Both the position numbers and the translations under genes were made by a program. This document shows, one piece after another, positions 1-6,465 of a DNA stretch of 20,726 nucleotides; the first letter of the stretch is position 1; every line of letters begins with the position of its first letter. The stretch is taken from the NCBI GenBank assembly GCA_964545205.1, contig CAZJFH010000082.1, forward strand, positions 1 through 20,726, read 5' to 3'. The DNA is from CAZJFH01 sp964545205. Its GTDB lineage: Bacteria; Pseudomonadota; Alphaproteobacteria; Rhodospirillales; Magnetospirillaceae. A model generated the notes under the pieces. The model ran no database searches and had not been told where the DNA came from. It saw only the letters and a list, made by a program, of their open reading frames with translations.

Positions 1-70
1 GAGTGTGCTCCAGGATCAAGTGTCCGACGCTCCAAGTTCAAACGTCGCGCTTCAGCGACCCCCACCCCGG

Positions 71-94
71 CCCTCCCCCGCGAGCGGGGGAGGG
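71..94. repeat. G/C-rich hairpin upstream of leuC
   Basis: A 10-bp perfect stem, CCCTCCCCCG (71-80) with CGGGGGAGGG (85-94), closes a 4-base loop. No T-run follows, so it is not a clear intrinsic terminator. A very similar hairpin lies after leuB at 3474-3501. The sequence resembles short intergenic palindromes that recur in many high-GC proteobacterial genomes. The rest of 1-207 shows no convincing gene, leader peptide or promoter to me. Confidence 0.6.
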
Positions 95-207
95 GGGCCG
101 CGTCTTGGGCGGCATCCTGCCTCTTTCCCTCCGGCCTCCGGCCGGCTATCCTCCCCGGCCTAATCCGAGCGGCCAGGTGCCGCGCGGCATGTCTGGAGCA
201 CGTATAC

Positions 208-1611
208 ATGGCCAAAGCCCGCACGCTGTTCGACAAGATCTGGGACGCCCACCTGGTCGACGTCCAGGACGACGGCACCTGCCTGATCTACATCGACCGC
301 CACCTGATCCACGAGGTCACCAGCCCGCAGGCCTTCGAGGGCCTGCGCCTGGCCGGCCGCCAGCCGCGCCGCCCCGAGCTGGCGCTGGCCGTCGCCGACC
401 ACAACGTCCCGACCACCGACCGCTCGCGCGGCATCGAGGACGAGGAGAGCCGCGTCCAGGTCGAGACCCTGGAGAGCAACGCGCGTTCGGTCGGCATCGA
501 ATACCTGTCGATGGACGACATCCGCCAGGGCATCGTCCACATCGTCGGGCCGGAGCAGGGCTTCACGCTGCCGGGCACCACCATCGTCTGCGGCGACTCG
601 CACACCTCGACCCACGGCGCCTTCGGCGCGCTGGCCTTCGGCATCGGCACCTCGGAGGTCGAGCACGTGCTCGCCACCCAGACCCTGGTGCAGAAGCCGG
701 CCAAGAACATGCTGGTCAAGGTCGACGGCGCGCTGCCCGACGGCTGCACCGCCAAGGACATCGTGCTGGCGATCATCGGCAAGATCGGCACCGCCGGCGG
801 CACCGGCTACGTCATCGAGTTCGCCGGCGACGCGATCCGCGCGCTGTCGATGGAAGGCCGCATGACGGTCTGCAACATGACCATCGAGGGCGGCGCCCGC
901 GCCGGCCTGATCGCCCCGGACGACAAGACCTTCGAGTATCTGAAGGGCCGGCCCAAGGCGCCGAAGGGCGCCGCCTGGGAGGCCGCGGTCAACTACTGGA
1001 AGACGCTCTATACCGACGAGGGCGCGCATTTCGACGCCGTCGTCGAGATCGACGCCTCGTCGCTGGTGCCGATGGTCACCTGGGGCACCAGCCCCGAGGA
1101 CGTGCTGCCGATCACCGCCACCGTGCCCGATCCGGCGTTGATCGCCGACGAGGGCAAGCGCAAGGCGGTGCAGCGCTCGCTCGACTACATGGGCCTGACC
1201 CCCGGCCAGCCGCTGACCGAGGTCCCCGTCGACGTCGTGTTCATCGGCTCGTGCACCAACGGCCGCATCGAGGACCTGCGCGCCGCCGCCAAGGTGCTCG
1301 AGGGCCGCAAGGTGAACCCCAGCGTCCAGGTGCTGGTCGTCCCCGGCTCGGGCCTGGTCAAGGAGCAGGCCGAATCGGAAGGCCTCGACAAGGTGTTCCT
1401 GGCCGCCGGCGCCGAGTGGCGCGAGCCCGGCTGCTCGATGTGCCTGGCGATGAACGCCGACAAGCTCAAGCCCGGCCAGCGCTCGGCCTCGACGTCCAAC
1501 CGCAACTTCGAGGGCCGCCAGGGCCGCGGCGGCCGCACGCACCTGGTCAGCCCGGCGATGGCGGCGGCGGCCGGCATCACCGGCAAGCTCACCGACGTGC
1601 GGTCGCTGTAG
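208..1611 (+). CDS. leuC: 3-isopropylmalate dehydratase, large subunit
   Basis: LeuC is the aconitase-like large subunit of isopropylmalate isomerase, which converts 2-isopropylmalate to 3-isopropylmalate in leucine biosynthesis, with LeuD as partner, in the cytoplasm. The protein has 467 residues, the usual family length. Three cysteines are placed as expected for binding a [4Fe-4S] cluster: C349 in GSCTNGR, and C409 and C412 in PGCSMCLAMN. The CGDSHTSTHGAFG stretch near residues 130-142 is a family signature. The ATG start begins the typical MAKARTLFDKIWDAH end and has a GGAG 9 bases upstream. leuD follows after a 14-base gap, so the two are very probably co-transcribed and made in equal amounts. 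The identification is secure. Confidence 0.97.
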   Translation: MAKARTLFDKIWDAHLVDVQDDGTCLIYIDRHLIHEVTSPQAFEGLRLAGRQPRRPELALAVADHNVPTTDRSRGIEDEESRVQVETLESNARSVGIEYLSMDDIRQGIVHIVGPEQGFTLPGTTIVCGDSHTSTHGAFGALAFGIGTSEVEHVLATQTLVQKPAKNMLVKVDGALPDGCTAKDIVLAIIGKIGTAGGTGYVIEFAGDAIRALSMEGRMTVCNMTIEGGARAGLIAPDDKTFEYLKGRPKAPKGAAWEAAVNYWKTLYTDEGAHFDAVVEIDASSLVPMVTWGTSPEDVLPITATVPDPALIADEGKRKAVQRSLDYMGLTPGQPLTEVPVDVVFIGSCTNGRIEDLRAAAKVLEGRKVNPSVQVLVVPGSGLVKEQAESEGLDKVFLAAGAEWREPGCSMCLAMNADKLKPGQRSASTSNRNFEGRQGRGGRTHLVSPAMAAAAGITGKLTDVRSL

Positions 1612-1625
1612 GGGGAGGCGAGACG

Positions 1626-2237
1626 ATGGAAAAGTTCACCGTACTGACCGGCGTCGCGGCGCCGCTGCCGATGATCAACGTCGACACCGACATGATCATC
1701 CCCAAGCAGTTCCTGAAGACCATCAAGCGCACCGGCCTGGGCAAGAACCTGTTCGACGAGATGCGCTACGACGAGCAGGGCAACGAGAAGCCGGACTTCG
1801 TGCTCAACCAGCCGGCCTACCGCAAGGCCGAGATCCTGATCTCGGGCGCCAATTTCGGCTGCGGCTCGTCGCGCGAGCACGCGCCGTGGGCGATCCTCGA
1901 TTTCGGCATCCGCTGCGTCATCGCGCCCAGCTTCGCCGACATCTTCTTCAACAACTGCTTCAAGAACGGCATCCTGCCGATCGTGCTGCCGCAGGCCGAG
2001 GTCGACAAGCTGATGGACGACGCCCGCAACGGCGCCAACGCCCGGCTGACCGTCGACCTCGCCAAGCAGGAGATCACCCGGCCCGACGGCTCGAAGATTT
2101 CCTTCGACGTCGACCCGTTCCGCAAGCACTGCCTGCTCGAGGGCCTCGACGACATCGGCCTGACCCTGCAGCGCGGCGACAAGATCGACGCCTTCGAGGG
2201 CCGGCGCAAGCAGTCGACGCCCTGGCTGGCGGCCTGA
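1626..2237 (+). CDS. leuD: 3-isopropylmalate dehydratase, small subunit
   Basis: LeuD is the swivel-domain small subunit that completes the isopropylmalate isomerase active site with LeuC. The protein has 203 residues, normal for the family. It starts MEKFTVLTGVAAPLP, followed by the conserved NVDTDMIIPKQFLK and then FGCGSSREHAPWAI, the substrate-contacting signature. A GGGGGAGG Shine-Dalgarno site lies just before the ATG, in the 14-base gap after leuC. The frame stays open far upstream through leuC in another frame, but the homology begins only at this ATG. A long inverted repeat follows 11 bases after the stop. Confidence 0.97.
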   Translation: MEKFTVLTGVAAPLPMINVDTDMIIPKQFLKTIKRTGLGKNLFDEMRYDEQGNEKPDFVLNQPAYRKAEILISGANFGCGSSREHAPWAILDFGIRCVIAPSFADIFFNNCFKNGILPIVLPQAEVDKLMDDARNGANARLTVDLAKQEITRPDGSKISFDVDPFRKHCLLEGLDDIGLTLQRGDKIDAFEGRRKQSTPWLAA

Positions 2238-2247
2238 AAACGAAATT

Positions 2248-2331
2248 AACCACAGAGGCACAGAGACACCGAGAGGGCACCGAGATCAATTCCGCTCCGT
2301 GACGTCTCTGTGCCTCTGTGTCTCTGTGGTT
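2248..2331. repeat. Long inverted repeat (CACAGAGGCACAGAGACAC type), copy 1
   Basis: The left arm begins AACCACAGAGGCACAGAGAC (2248-2267). The right arm runs to 2331 and is nearly its reverse complement, with one G-U type and one A-C mismatch, around a spacer of roughly 33 bases. A second copy with the same arms is at 19218-19326. It fills most of the leuD-leuB gap. As RNA it would form a long stem that could stabilise or separate the leuCD and leuB messages. No protein-coding capacity is evident. It looks like a dispersed intergenic palindrome rather than a gene-specific regulator. Confidence 0.8.
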
Positions 2332-2356
2332 CAATCTCCCTGGGGGGCAAGAACGA

Positions 2357-3463
2357 ATGACCAAGAAGCTGCTGATCCTGCCGGGCGACGGCATCGGCGT
2401 CGAGGTGATGGCGCAGGTGCGCCGGATCATCGACTGGATGGCCAAGAAGCGCGGCATCGAGTTCGAGATCGAGGAAGGCCTGATCGGCGGCGCCGCCTAC
2501 GACGCCCACGGCACGCCGCTGTCCGACGAGACCCTGGCGCTGGCGATGGCCGCCGACGCGGTGCTGCTGGGCGCCGTCGGCGGGCCGAAATGGGACGACC
2601 TGCCCTTCGACAAGAAGCCCGAGCGCGGCTTGTTGAAGATCCGCAAGGAAATGGGCCTGTTCGCCAATCTGCGTCCGGCGCTGGTGTTCGACGCCCTGGT
2701 CGACGCCTCGACGCTGAAGGCCGAGGTCGTCTCGGGCCTCGACATCATGATCGTGCGCGAGCTGACGGGCGGCATCTATTTCGGCCAGCCGCGCGGCATC
2801 GACACCCTGCCCGACGGCAGCCGCAAGGGCTACAACACCCTGGTCTACACCACGCCCGAGATCCAGCGCATCGCCCGCGTCGCCTTCGACCTGGCGATGA
2901 AGCGGAACAAGCGGGTGTGCTCGGTCGACAAGGCCAACGTCCTCGAATCCACCGTGCTGTGGCGCGAGGAGGTGATCAAGGTCGGCAAGGAGTATCCCGA
3001 GGTCGGGCTGTCGCACATGTATGTCGACAACGCCTCGATGCAGCTGGTGCGCAACCCGAAGCAGTTCGACGTGATGGTCACCACCAACATGTTCGGCGAC
3101 ATCCTGTCGGACTGCGCGGCGATGCTGACCGGCTCGCTCGGCATGCTGCCCTCGGCCAGCATCGGCGCCGCCGACGCCGCCGGCAAGCGCAAGGCGCTCT
3201 ACGAGCCTGTGCACGGCTCGGCGCCCGACATCGCCGGCAAGGACCTCGCCAATCCGCTGGCGACCATCCTGTCCTTCGCGATGATGCTGCGCTACTCGTT
3301 CGACATGGACGAGGACGCCGGCATGATCGAACAGGCGGTCAAGAACGTGCTGGCCGGCGGCCTGCGCACCGCCGACATCATGCAGCCGGGCAAGGCCAGG
3401 GTGTCGACGACCGTGATGGGCGAATCGATCACCCGCGAGCTCGACAAGCTGCTCAAGGGCTGA
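2357..3463 (+). CDS. leuB: 3-isopropylmalate dehydrogenase
   Basis: LeuB carries out NAD-dependent oxidative decarboxylation of 3-isopropylmalate to 2-oxoisocaproate, the step after LeuCD. The protein has 368 residues, full length for the family. It starts MTKKLLILPGDGIGVEVM and carries the conserved LLGAVGGPKWD, the arginine-rich substrate region (RGLLKIRKEMGLFANLRP), and a metal/substrate signature near the C-terminus (NMFGDILSD, then GSLGMLPSAS). I chose the ATG at 2357 rather than the in-frame ATG at 2318, because the latter lies inside the repeat and adds 13 non-conserved residues; GGGGGGCAAG sits upstream of the chosen start. It belongs to the leuCDB set, although the repeat in the 119-base gap leaves room for separate control. 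Confidence 0.97.
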   Translation: MTKKLLILPGDGIGVEVMAQVRRIIDWMAKKRGIEFEIEEGLIGGAAYDAHGTPLSDETLALAMAADAVLLGAVGGPKWDDLPFDKKPERGLLKIRKEMGLFANLRPALVFDALVDASTLKAEVVSGLDIMIVRELTGGIYFGQPRGIDTLPDGSRKGYNTLVYTTPEIQRIARVAFDLAMKRNKRVCSVDKANVLESTVLWREEVIKVGKEYPEVGLSHMYVDNASMQLVRNPKQFDVMVTTNMFGDILSDCAAMLTGSLGMLPSASIGAADAAGKRKALYEPVHGSAPDIAGKDLANPLATILSFAMMLRYSFDMDEDAGMIEQAVKNVLAGGLRTADIMQPGKARVSTTVMGESITRELDKLLKG

Positions 3464-3473
3464 CGCGGCCGTT

Positions 3474-3501
3474 CACCCTCCCCCGGCGGCGGGGGAGGGT
3501 G
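3474..3501. repeat. G/C-rich hairpin after leuB
   Basis: An 11-bp perfect stem, CACCCTCCCCC (3474-3484) with GGGGGAGGGTG (3491-3501), closes a 6-base loop. It starts 10 bases after the leuB stop and lies between leuB and a convergent small gene. It may help end transcription from both sides, but there is no U-tract. It closely resembles the hairpin at 71-94, so the two bracket leuCDB. Confidence 0.6.
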
Positions 3502-3506
3502 CCGCC

Positions 3507-3743
3507 TCAATGCGCCCGGTCGCGCAGCTCGCCGTGGCCCTTCTGGCCGGCGCAGCTCGCGCAGCAATACATCTCGCCGTCGGCCTCGTGGCCGTGGCCG
3601 ATGATCCGCATGCCGCAATTGGCGCAGTTCGGCGCCAGCGCGTGGATCGCGCATTCGAAGCTGTCGAAGGTGTGGCTCTTGCCGGCCATCTCGACCTTGA
3701 AGGCCTTGTCGTAGTCGTTGCCGCAGGTCTCGCAACGGGCCAT
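3507..3743 (-). CDS. Small Cys-rich metal-binding protein (metallothionein-like)
   Basis: A 78-residue soluble protein with eight cysteines (C4, C7, C31, C40, C43, C60, C61, C64) arranged as CxxC, C, CxxC and CCxxC, plus several histidines (H24, H34, H50, H52, H70). The spacing suggests two structural zinc sites or a small metallothionein-type cluster; the end around YCCASCA resembles the bacterial metallothionein pattern. GAGGAGG lies a few bases before the ATG, a strong ribosome site. It is convergent with leuB and divergent from the HNH-like gene at 3830, sharing an 86-base upstream region. Metal identity and role (storage, chaperone or regulator) cannot be read from the sequence. I am confident it is a gene and moderately confident that it binds metal. 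Confidence 0.8.
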   Translation of the reverse strand: MARCETCGNDYDKAFKVEMAGKSHTFDSFECAIHALAPNCANCGMRIIGHGHEADGEMYCCASCAGQKGHGELRDRAH

Positions 3744-3829
3744 GGCGTCCTCCTCGGAATGTCGTCTCCAAGGCCAAACGCCGCATCCGCTCGATTGTTC
3801 GCAGCCCGCCGGCGACGTATGATCGCCCG

Positions 3830-4120
3830 ATGCCGGAGGACCATCCGCCCTGTCCGCTGTGCGGCCGGCCGCTGGTGCCGGGGCCCAGCGTCAACGCGCA
3901 TCATCTCGTGCCCAGAACGTTCGGCGGCCGGGTCGCCGAACCGGTGCACCGGATCTGCCACGACAAGATCCACGCCGTGCTGGACGAGAAGGAACTGCGC
4001 GACCGCTACAGCACCTGGGAGGCGTTGCGCGCCCATCCCGAGATCGCCGGCTTCGTCGCCTGGGTGCGGCGCAAGCACCCGGAATTCGTCGACTGGAACC
4101 GGAGCCCGCGGCGGCGGTGA
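3830..4120 (+). CDS. Small HNH-nuclease-like protein
   Basis: A 96-residue protein that resembles the HNH fold: a CPLCGRPL zinc knuckle at residues 8-15, AHHLVPRTFGG at 23-33 (candidate catalytic H24/H25), and VHRICHDKIH at 39-48 supplying the second zinc and metal ligands (C43, H44, H48). The central Asn of a classic HNH motif is not obvious, so catalytic activity is uncertain. The C-terminal half (YSTWEALRAHPEIAGFVAWV) is helical and may be specific to the subfamily. It stands alone, not beside a restriction or phage module, so a housekeeping or unknown role is as likely as DNA cleavage. Its stop lies 4 bases from the end of the convergent membrane-protein gene. Confidence 0.75.
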   Translation: MPEDHPPCPLCGRPLVPGPSVNAHHLVPRTFGGRVAEPVHRICHDKIHAVLDEKELRDRYSTWEALRAHPEIAGFVAWVRRKHPEFVDWNRSPRRR

Positions 4121-4123
4121 TCC

Positions 4124-4327
4124 TCAGCGCGTCAGCCAGGTCCACAGCGTCTGGGTGGTCCAGGTCGCCGCCATGCCGAACACGACGACGCCGGCGGCGC
4201 CCGGCGCCTGATTGCCGGTGAGGATGGCGGCGGCCGAGGACAGCACCAGGATCACCAGCACCACGGTCGAGGCGGCGAGGCCGCCGATGCCCAGAAGGCT
4301 CGCCATCGGATCGTCGGGTTTCTGCAT
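4124..4327 (-). CDS. Small two-helix membrane protein
   Basis: A 67-residue protein with two likely transmembrane segments, about residues 18-37 (AASTVVLVILVLSSAAAILT) and 42-60. I do not recognise the family. The frame is open well upstream, but that extension is low-complexity sequence antisense to the asd leader. The ATG at 4327 begins a charged MQKPDDP end, and MASLL seven residues later is an alternative start. It is transcribed divergently from the asd leader (132 bases between start codons) and convergently with the HNH-like gene. Confidence 0.6.
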   Translation of the reverse strand: MQKPDDPMASLLGIGGLAASTVVLVILVLSSAAAILTGNQAPGAAGVVVFGMAATWTTQTLWTWLTR

Positions 4328-4405
4328 GGGTATCGCTCCGCCACCGAACTGATGCCGGTCATGGTGCCAGCGCCGGGTTAAAGCTTCGTTGTCGCCGATC
4401 GGCGC

Positions 4406-4432
4406 TTGAAAACTTGCGCGCGCTCGTATACA
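4406..4432 (+). promoter_or_regulatory. Candidate promoter of the asd leader
   Basis: A -35-like TTGAAA (4406-4411) and a -10-like TATACA (4427-4432) are separated by 15 bases, slightly short of optimal. Transcription would start near 4440, leaving about 20 bases before the leader ATG at 4460, as is usual for attenuator leaders. The call rests on consensus match and position only. Confidence 0.4.
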
Positions 4433-4459
4433 TCTCGCCGCCTGACGGAGGATAGACCC

Positions 4460-4582
4460 ATGGCCCTGGCCGGCTTCCAGCCCGAGTTCGCAGCCGCCGC
4501 CCCGACGGGCGGGCGGGCGGGCGTTTCCGTCGCCACCACCAAGACCACCACCAAGACCACCACCGCCAAAGCGGCGGGGTGA
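4460..4582 (+). CDS. Thr/Lys-rich leader peptide of asd (putative attenuator)
   Basis: A 40-residue reading frame beginning MALAGFQPEF and ending ATTKTTTKTTTAKAAG. GGAGGA (4447-4452) is 7 bases before the ATG, a good ribosome site. Eight of the last 15 residues are threonine, all coded ACC, and three are lysine (AAG, AAG, AAA). The run sits immediately before the stop at 4580-4582. An intrinsic terminator begins 29 bases after the stop, and asd, an enzyme of threonine and lysine synthesis, follows. That matches the plan of ribosome-mediated attenuators such as thrL, whose peptide is itself dispensable. An ordinary small protein is the alternative, but the composition and position argue against it. 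No other function is proposed. Confidence 0.75.
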   Translation: MALAGFQPEFAAAAPTGGRAGVSVATTKTTTKTTTAKAAG

Positions 4583-4642
4583 CGCGGGCTGGTCGATCGA
4601 TCGCAACCGAAAAAGGCCCGCGGAACACCTCGCGGGCCTTTT
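4583..4642 (+). terminator. Attenuator: antiterminator arm plus intrinsic terminator
   Basis: The terminator is a perfect 12-bp stem, AAAAGGCCCGCG (4611-4622) with CGCGGGCCTTTT (4631-4642), closing an 8-base loop, with the U-run forming the end of the 3' arm. Just after the leader stop, CGCGGGC (4583-4589) is complementary to GCCCGCG (4616-4622), so it can take the terminator's 5' arm and form an antiterminator. CGGGCTGG (4585-4592) is also complementary to CCAGCCCG (4477-4484) inside the leader gene, a possible protector pairing when the leader is not translated. A ribosome finishing at 4582 would cover 4583-4592 and let the terminator form; one stalled on Thr or Lys codons would leave it free. 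The pairings are seen; the mechanism is inferred. Confidence 0.75.
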
Positions 4643-4698
4643 CGCTTGGGGAAGGCCGCGCGGACACGCACCGGGCCGGAGCATTGGAGAGGAAGGTT

Positions 4699-5718
4699 AT
4701 GGGGTACAAAGTCGCGGTGATCGGCGCCACCGGCAATGTCGGGCGCGAAATCCTCCAGATCCTGGCCGAGCGCCAGTTCCCGGTCGACGCCGTCGCGGCG
4801 CTGGCCTCGGAGCGCTCGGTCGGCAAGCAGGTCTCGTTCGGCGAGGACGAGGTGCTGAAGATCCAGGATCTGGCCAAGTTCGACTTCTCGGGCTGGGACA
4901 TCGCCCTGTCCTCGCCCGGCGCCAAGGTCTCGGCCGTGCACAGCCCGCGCGCCGCCGCCGCCGGCTGCGTGGTGATCGACAACACCAGCCATTTCCGCAT
5001 GGAGCCGGACGTGCCGCTGGTGGTGCCCGAGGTCAACCCGCAGGCCATCGCCGGCTACAGGAAGCGCGGCATCATCGCCAACCCCAACTGCTCGACGATC
5101 CAGATGGTGGTGGCGCTGAAGCCGCTGCACGACCTGGCGAAGATCCGGCGCGTCGTCGTCTCGACCTACCAGTCGGTGTCGGGCGCCGGCAAGGAGGGCA
5201 TGGACGAGCTGTTCAACCAGACCCGCGCCATCTACGTCAACGATCCGGTCGAGAAGACCAAGTTCACCAAGCAGATCGCCTTCAACGTCATCCCGCACAT
5301 CGACGTGTTCATGGACGACGGCTACACCAAGGAAGAGTGGAAGATGGCGGTCGAGACCCGCAAGATCCTCGACCGCGACATCGCGGTGTCGGCGACCTGC
5401 GTGCGGGTGCCGGTCTTCATCGGCCACGCCGAGGCGATCAGCGTCGAGTTCGAGAACCCGATCACCGAGGACCAGGCCCGCGCGGCGCTGCGCCAGGCGC
5501 CGGGCGTGTCGGTGATCGACCACCGCGCCAACGAGGGCTACGTCACCCCGGTCGAGTGCGCCGGCGAGGACGCCACCTTCGTCAGCCGCATCCGCAAGGA
5601 CCCGACGGTCAAGAACGGCCTGACCTTCTGGTGCGTCTCGGACAACCTGCGCAAGGGCGCGGCGCTCAACGCCGTGCAGATCGCCGAGGTCCTGGCGCAG
5701 GACTACCTGCGCAAGTGA
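4699..5718 (+). CDS. asd: Aspartate-semialdehyde dehydrogenase
   Basis: Asd reduces aspartyl phosphate to aspartate-4-semialdehyde with NADPH, the branch point to lysine (and cell-wall diaminopimelate), threonine, methionine and isoleucine. The protein has 339 residues. The nucleotide-binding end is KVAVIGATGNVGREIL. The catalytic cysteine is C131 in NPNCSTIQ. YQSVSGAGKEGMDEL and the substrate/catalytic region RVPVFIGHAEA follow. The ATG at 4699 has GGAGAGGAAGG just upstream, and the frame upstream of it is the terminator region, not conserved protein. It is preceded by a candidate Thr/Lys attenuator and followed by a strong terminator, so it appears to be a single-gene unit near the leuCDB cluster. 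Confidence 0.97.
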   Translation: MGYKVAVIGATGNVGREILQILAERQFPVDAVAALASERSVGKQVSFGEDEVLKIQDLAKFDFSGWDIALSSPGAKVSAVHSPRAAAAGCVVIDNTSHFRMEPDVPLVVPEVNPQAIAGYRKRGIIANPNCSTIQMVVALKPLHDLAKIRRVVVSTYQSVSGAGKEGMDELFNQTRAIYVNDPVEKTKFTKQIAFNVIPHIDVFMDDGYTKEEWKMAVETRKILDRDIAVSATCVRVPVFIGHAEAISVEFENPITEDQARAALRQAPGVSVIDHRANEGYVTPVECAGEDATFVSRIRKDPTVKNGLTFWCVSDNLRKGAALNAVQIAEVLAQDYLRK

Positions 5719-5733
5719 TTCGGCCGCGAAACG

Positions 5734-5766
5734 AAAACGCCGCCCCCGACCGGGGCGGCGTTTTTT
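5734..5766. terminator. Intrinsic terminator after asd, probably bidirectional
   Basis: A 13-bp stem, AAAACGCCGCCCC (5734-5746) with GGGGCGGCGTTTT (5752-5764), closes a 5-base loop and is followed by more T to 5766. It begins 15 bases after the asd stop. The A-run on its left side would serve as a U-run for - strand transcripts, so it can also end the gene at 5860-6342. Confidence 0.9.
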
Positions 5767-5859
5767 GATGGCTCATCGCCGAATTCCTGCCAGAGGCGGT
5801 TCGGAGCACGCTGCGCGGGGGCGGCGATCCGGGGCTCTGCCCGGACTTGGGCGCCGGCC

Positions 5860-6342
5860 TCAGCACTTGGCCGAGTTCGGGTTCTTGGGCGCGAAGCTCT
5901 GCGGCTTGGCGCGGCTGGGTCCCTGGCGGACGACGCCGCCGGACAGCATGATCGCCTCGATCTCGCGGTTGGCGGCGTGCTGGAAGGCCTTGTCGGCGCC
6001 CAGCATCACCGCGCGGCTCAGGTAGCGGCGGGCTTCGGCCAGGCTTTTGGCGCGGTCCTTCATCTTCTCGGCGCGGGCGAAGGTCGCGGCCCAGCGCAGG
6101 GCGCCGTCGGTGGCGCGCATGTTGGCGTCGCGCTCGAGCCGCCGGGCCACTTCGCCGGCCTTGCGCCTGAACTCGAAGGGCAGCCGGCTGTCCTTGAGCT
6201 TTTCCTTGACCCGTTCGGCGATGCGTTCGGCGTCCTTGGGATGCGCGTTGCGCATCGAGGCCAGTTCCGCCCGGCATGCGGCGACGAGTCGATCCACGGT
6301 CGCCTGATCGGCGGCCTTGCCCGAATTGCCAAATCCGAACAT
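5860..6342 (-). CDS. Hypothetical protein, helical and basic
   Basis: A 160-residue protein that I do not recognise. It starts MFGFGNSGKAADQATVDRLV and is mostly charged and helical, with many Lys, Arg and Ala residues; a stretch near residues 95-130 looks like a helical hairpin. There is no signal peptide or membrane segment, so it is probably cytoplasmic. The tail (about 135-160) is Pro/Asn/Ser-rich and ends in a cysteine. The ribosome site AAAGGAGG just before the ATG is one of the strongest in the window, which supports a real, well-translated gene. Its upstream region is an AT-rich pocket. The next gene on this strand (Sel1) ends 123 bases upstream of its start. Confidence 0.7.
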   Translation of the reverse strand: MFGFGNSGKAADQATVDRLVAACRAELASMRNAHPKDAERIAERVKEKLKDSRLPFEFRRKAGEVARRLERDANMRATDGALRWAATFARAEKMKDRAKSLAEARRYLSRAVMLGADKAFQHAANREIEAIMLSGGVVRQGPSRAKPQSFAPKNPNSAKC

Positions 6343-6465
6343 GGCGCGCCTCCTTTGATTGGGGGCATTAATCGACTCTTATCAGAATATCAAATGAATA
6401 GCAAGAACAGACAGAGTGGTCGCCAAGTAAAGGCAAAACCGATAAAACTTTATCTATTGCGGCGA
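6343..6465. promoter_or_regulatory. AT-rich intergenic pocket with GATAAA-AC-TTTATC palindrome
   Basis: This 123-base gap is much AT-richer than its surroundings. It contains a perfect inverted repeat, GATAAA (6441-6446) and TTTATC (6449-6454), 12 bases after the Sel1 gene stop. On the - strand there are -35-like TTGATA and TTGCTA hexamers, but no convincing paired -10, so I call only a likely promoter region for the gene at 6342. The palindrome could be a regulator site or part of a terminator for the Sel1 gene. Confidence 0.35.

Noticed and set aside
1..207. Leucine attenuator or riboswitch before leuC
   Set aside because: No short frame with a Leu codon run and no terminator/antiterminator pair with a U-run is visible; only the dispersed-type hairpin is present.
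3..2237. A 744-codon open frame through leuC into leuD
   Set aside because: Up to the leuD ATG it is the wrong frame of leuC and gives Arg/Pro/Gly-rich sequence with no domains; high GC removes stop codons. Only its leuD part is real.
4501..4582. ACCACCAAG tract as a simple microsatellite or CRISPR-like repeat
   Set aside because: It is three imperfect 9-base units in frame inside a leader with start, stop, ribosome site and downstream terminator; the coding explanation fits better.
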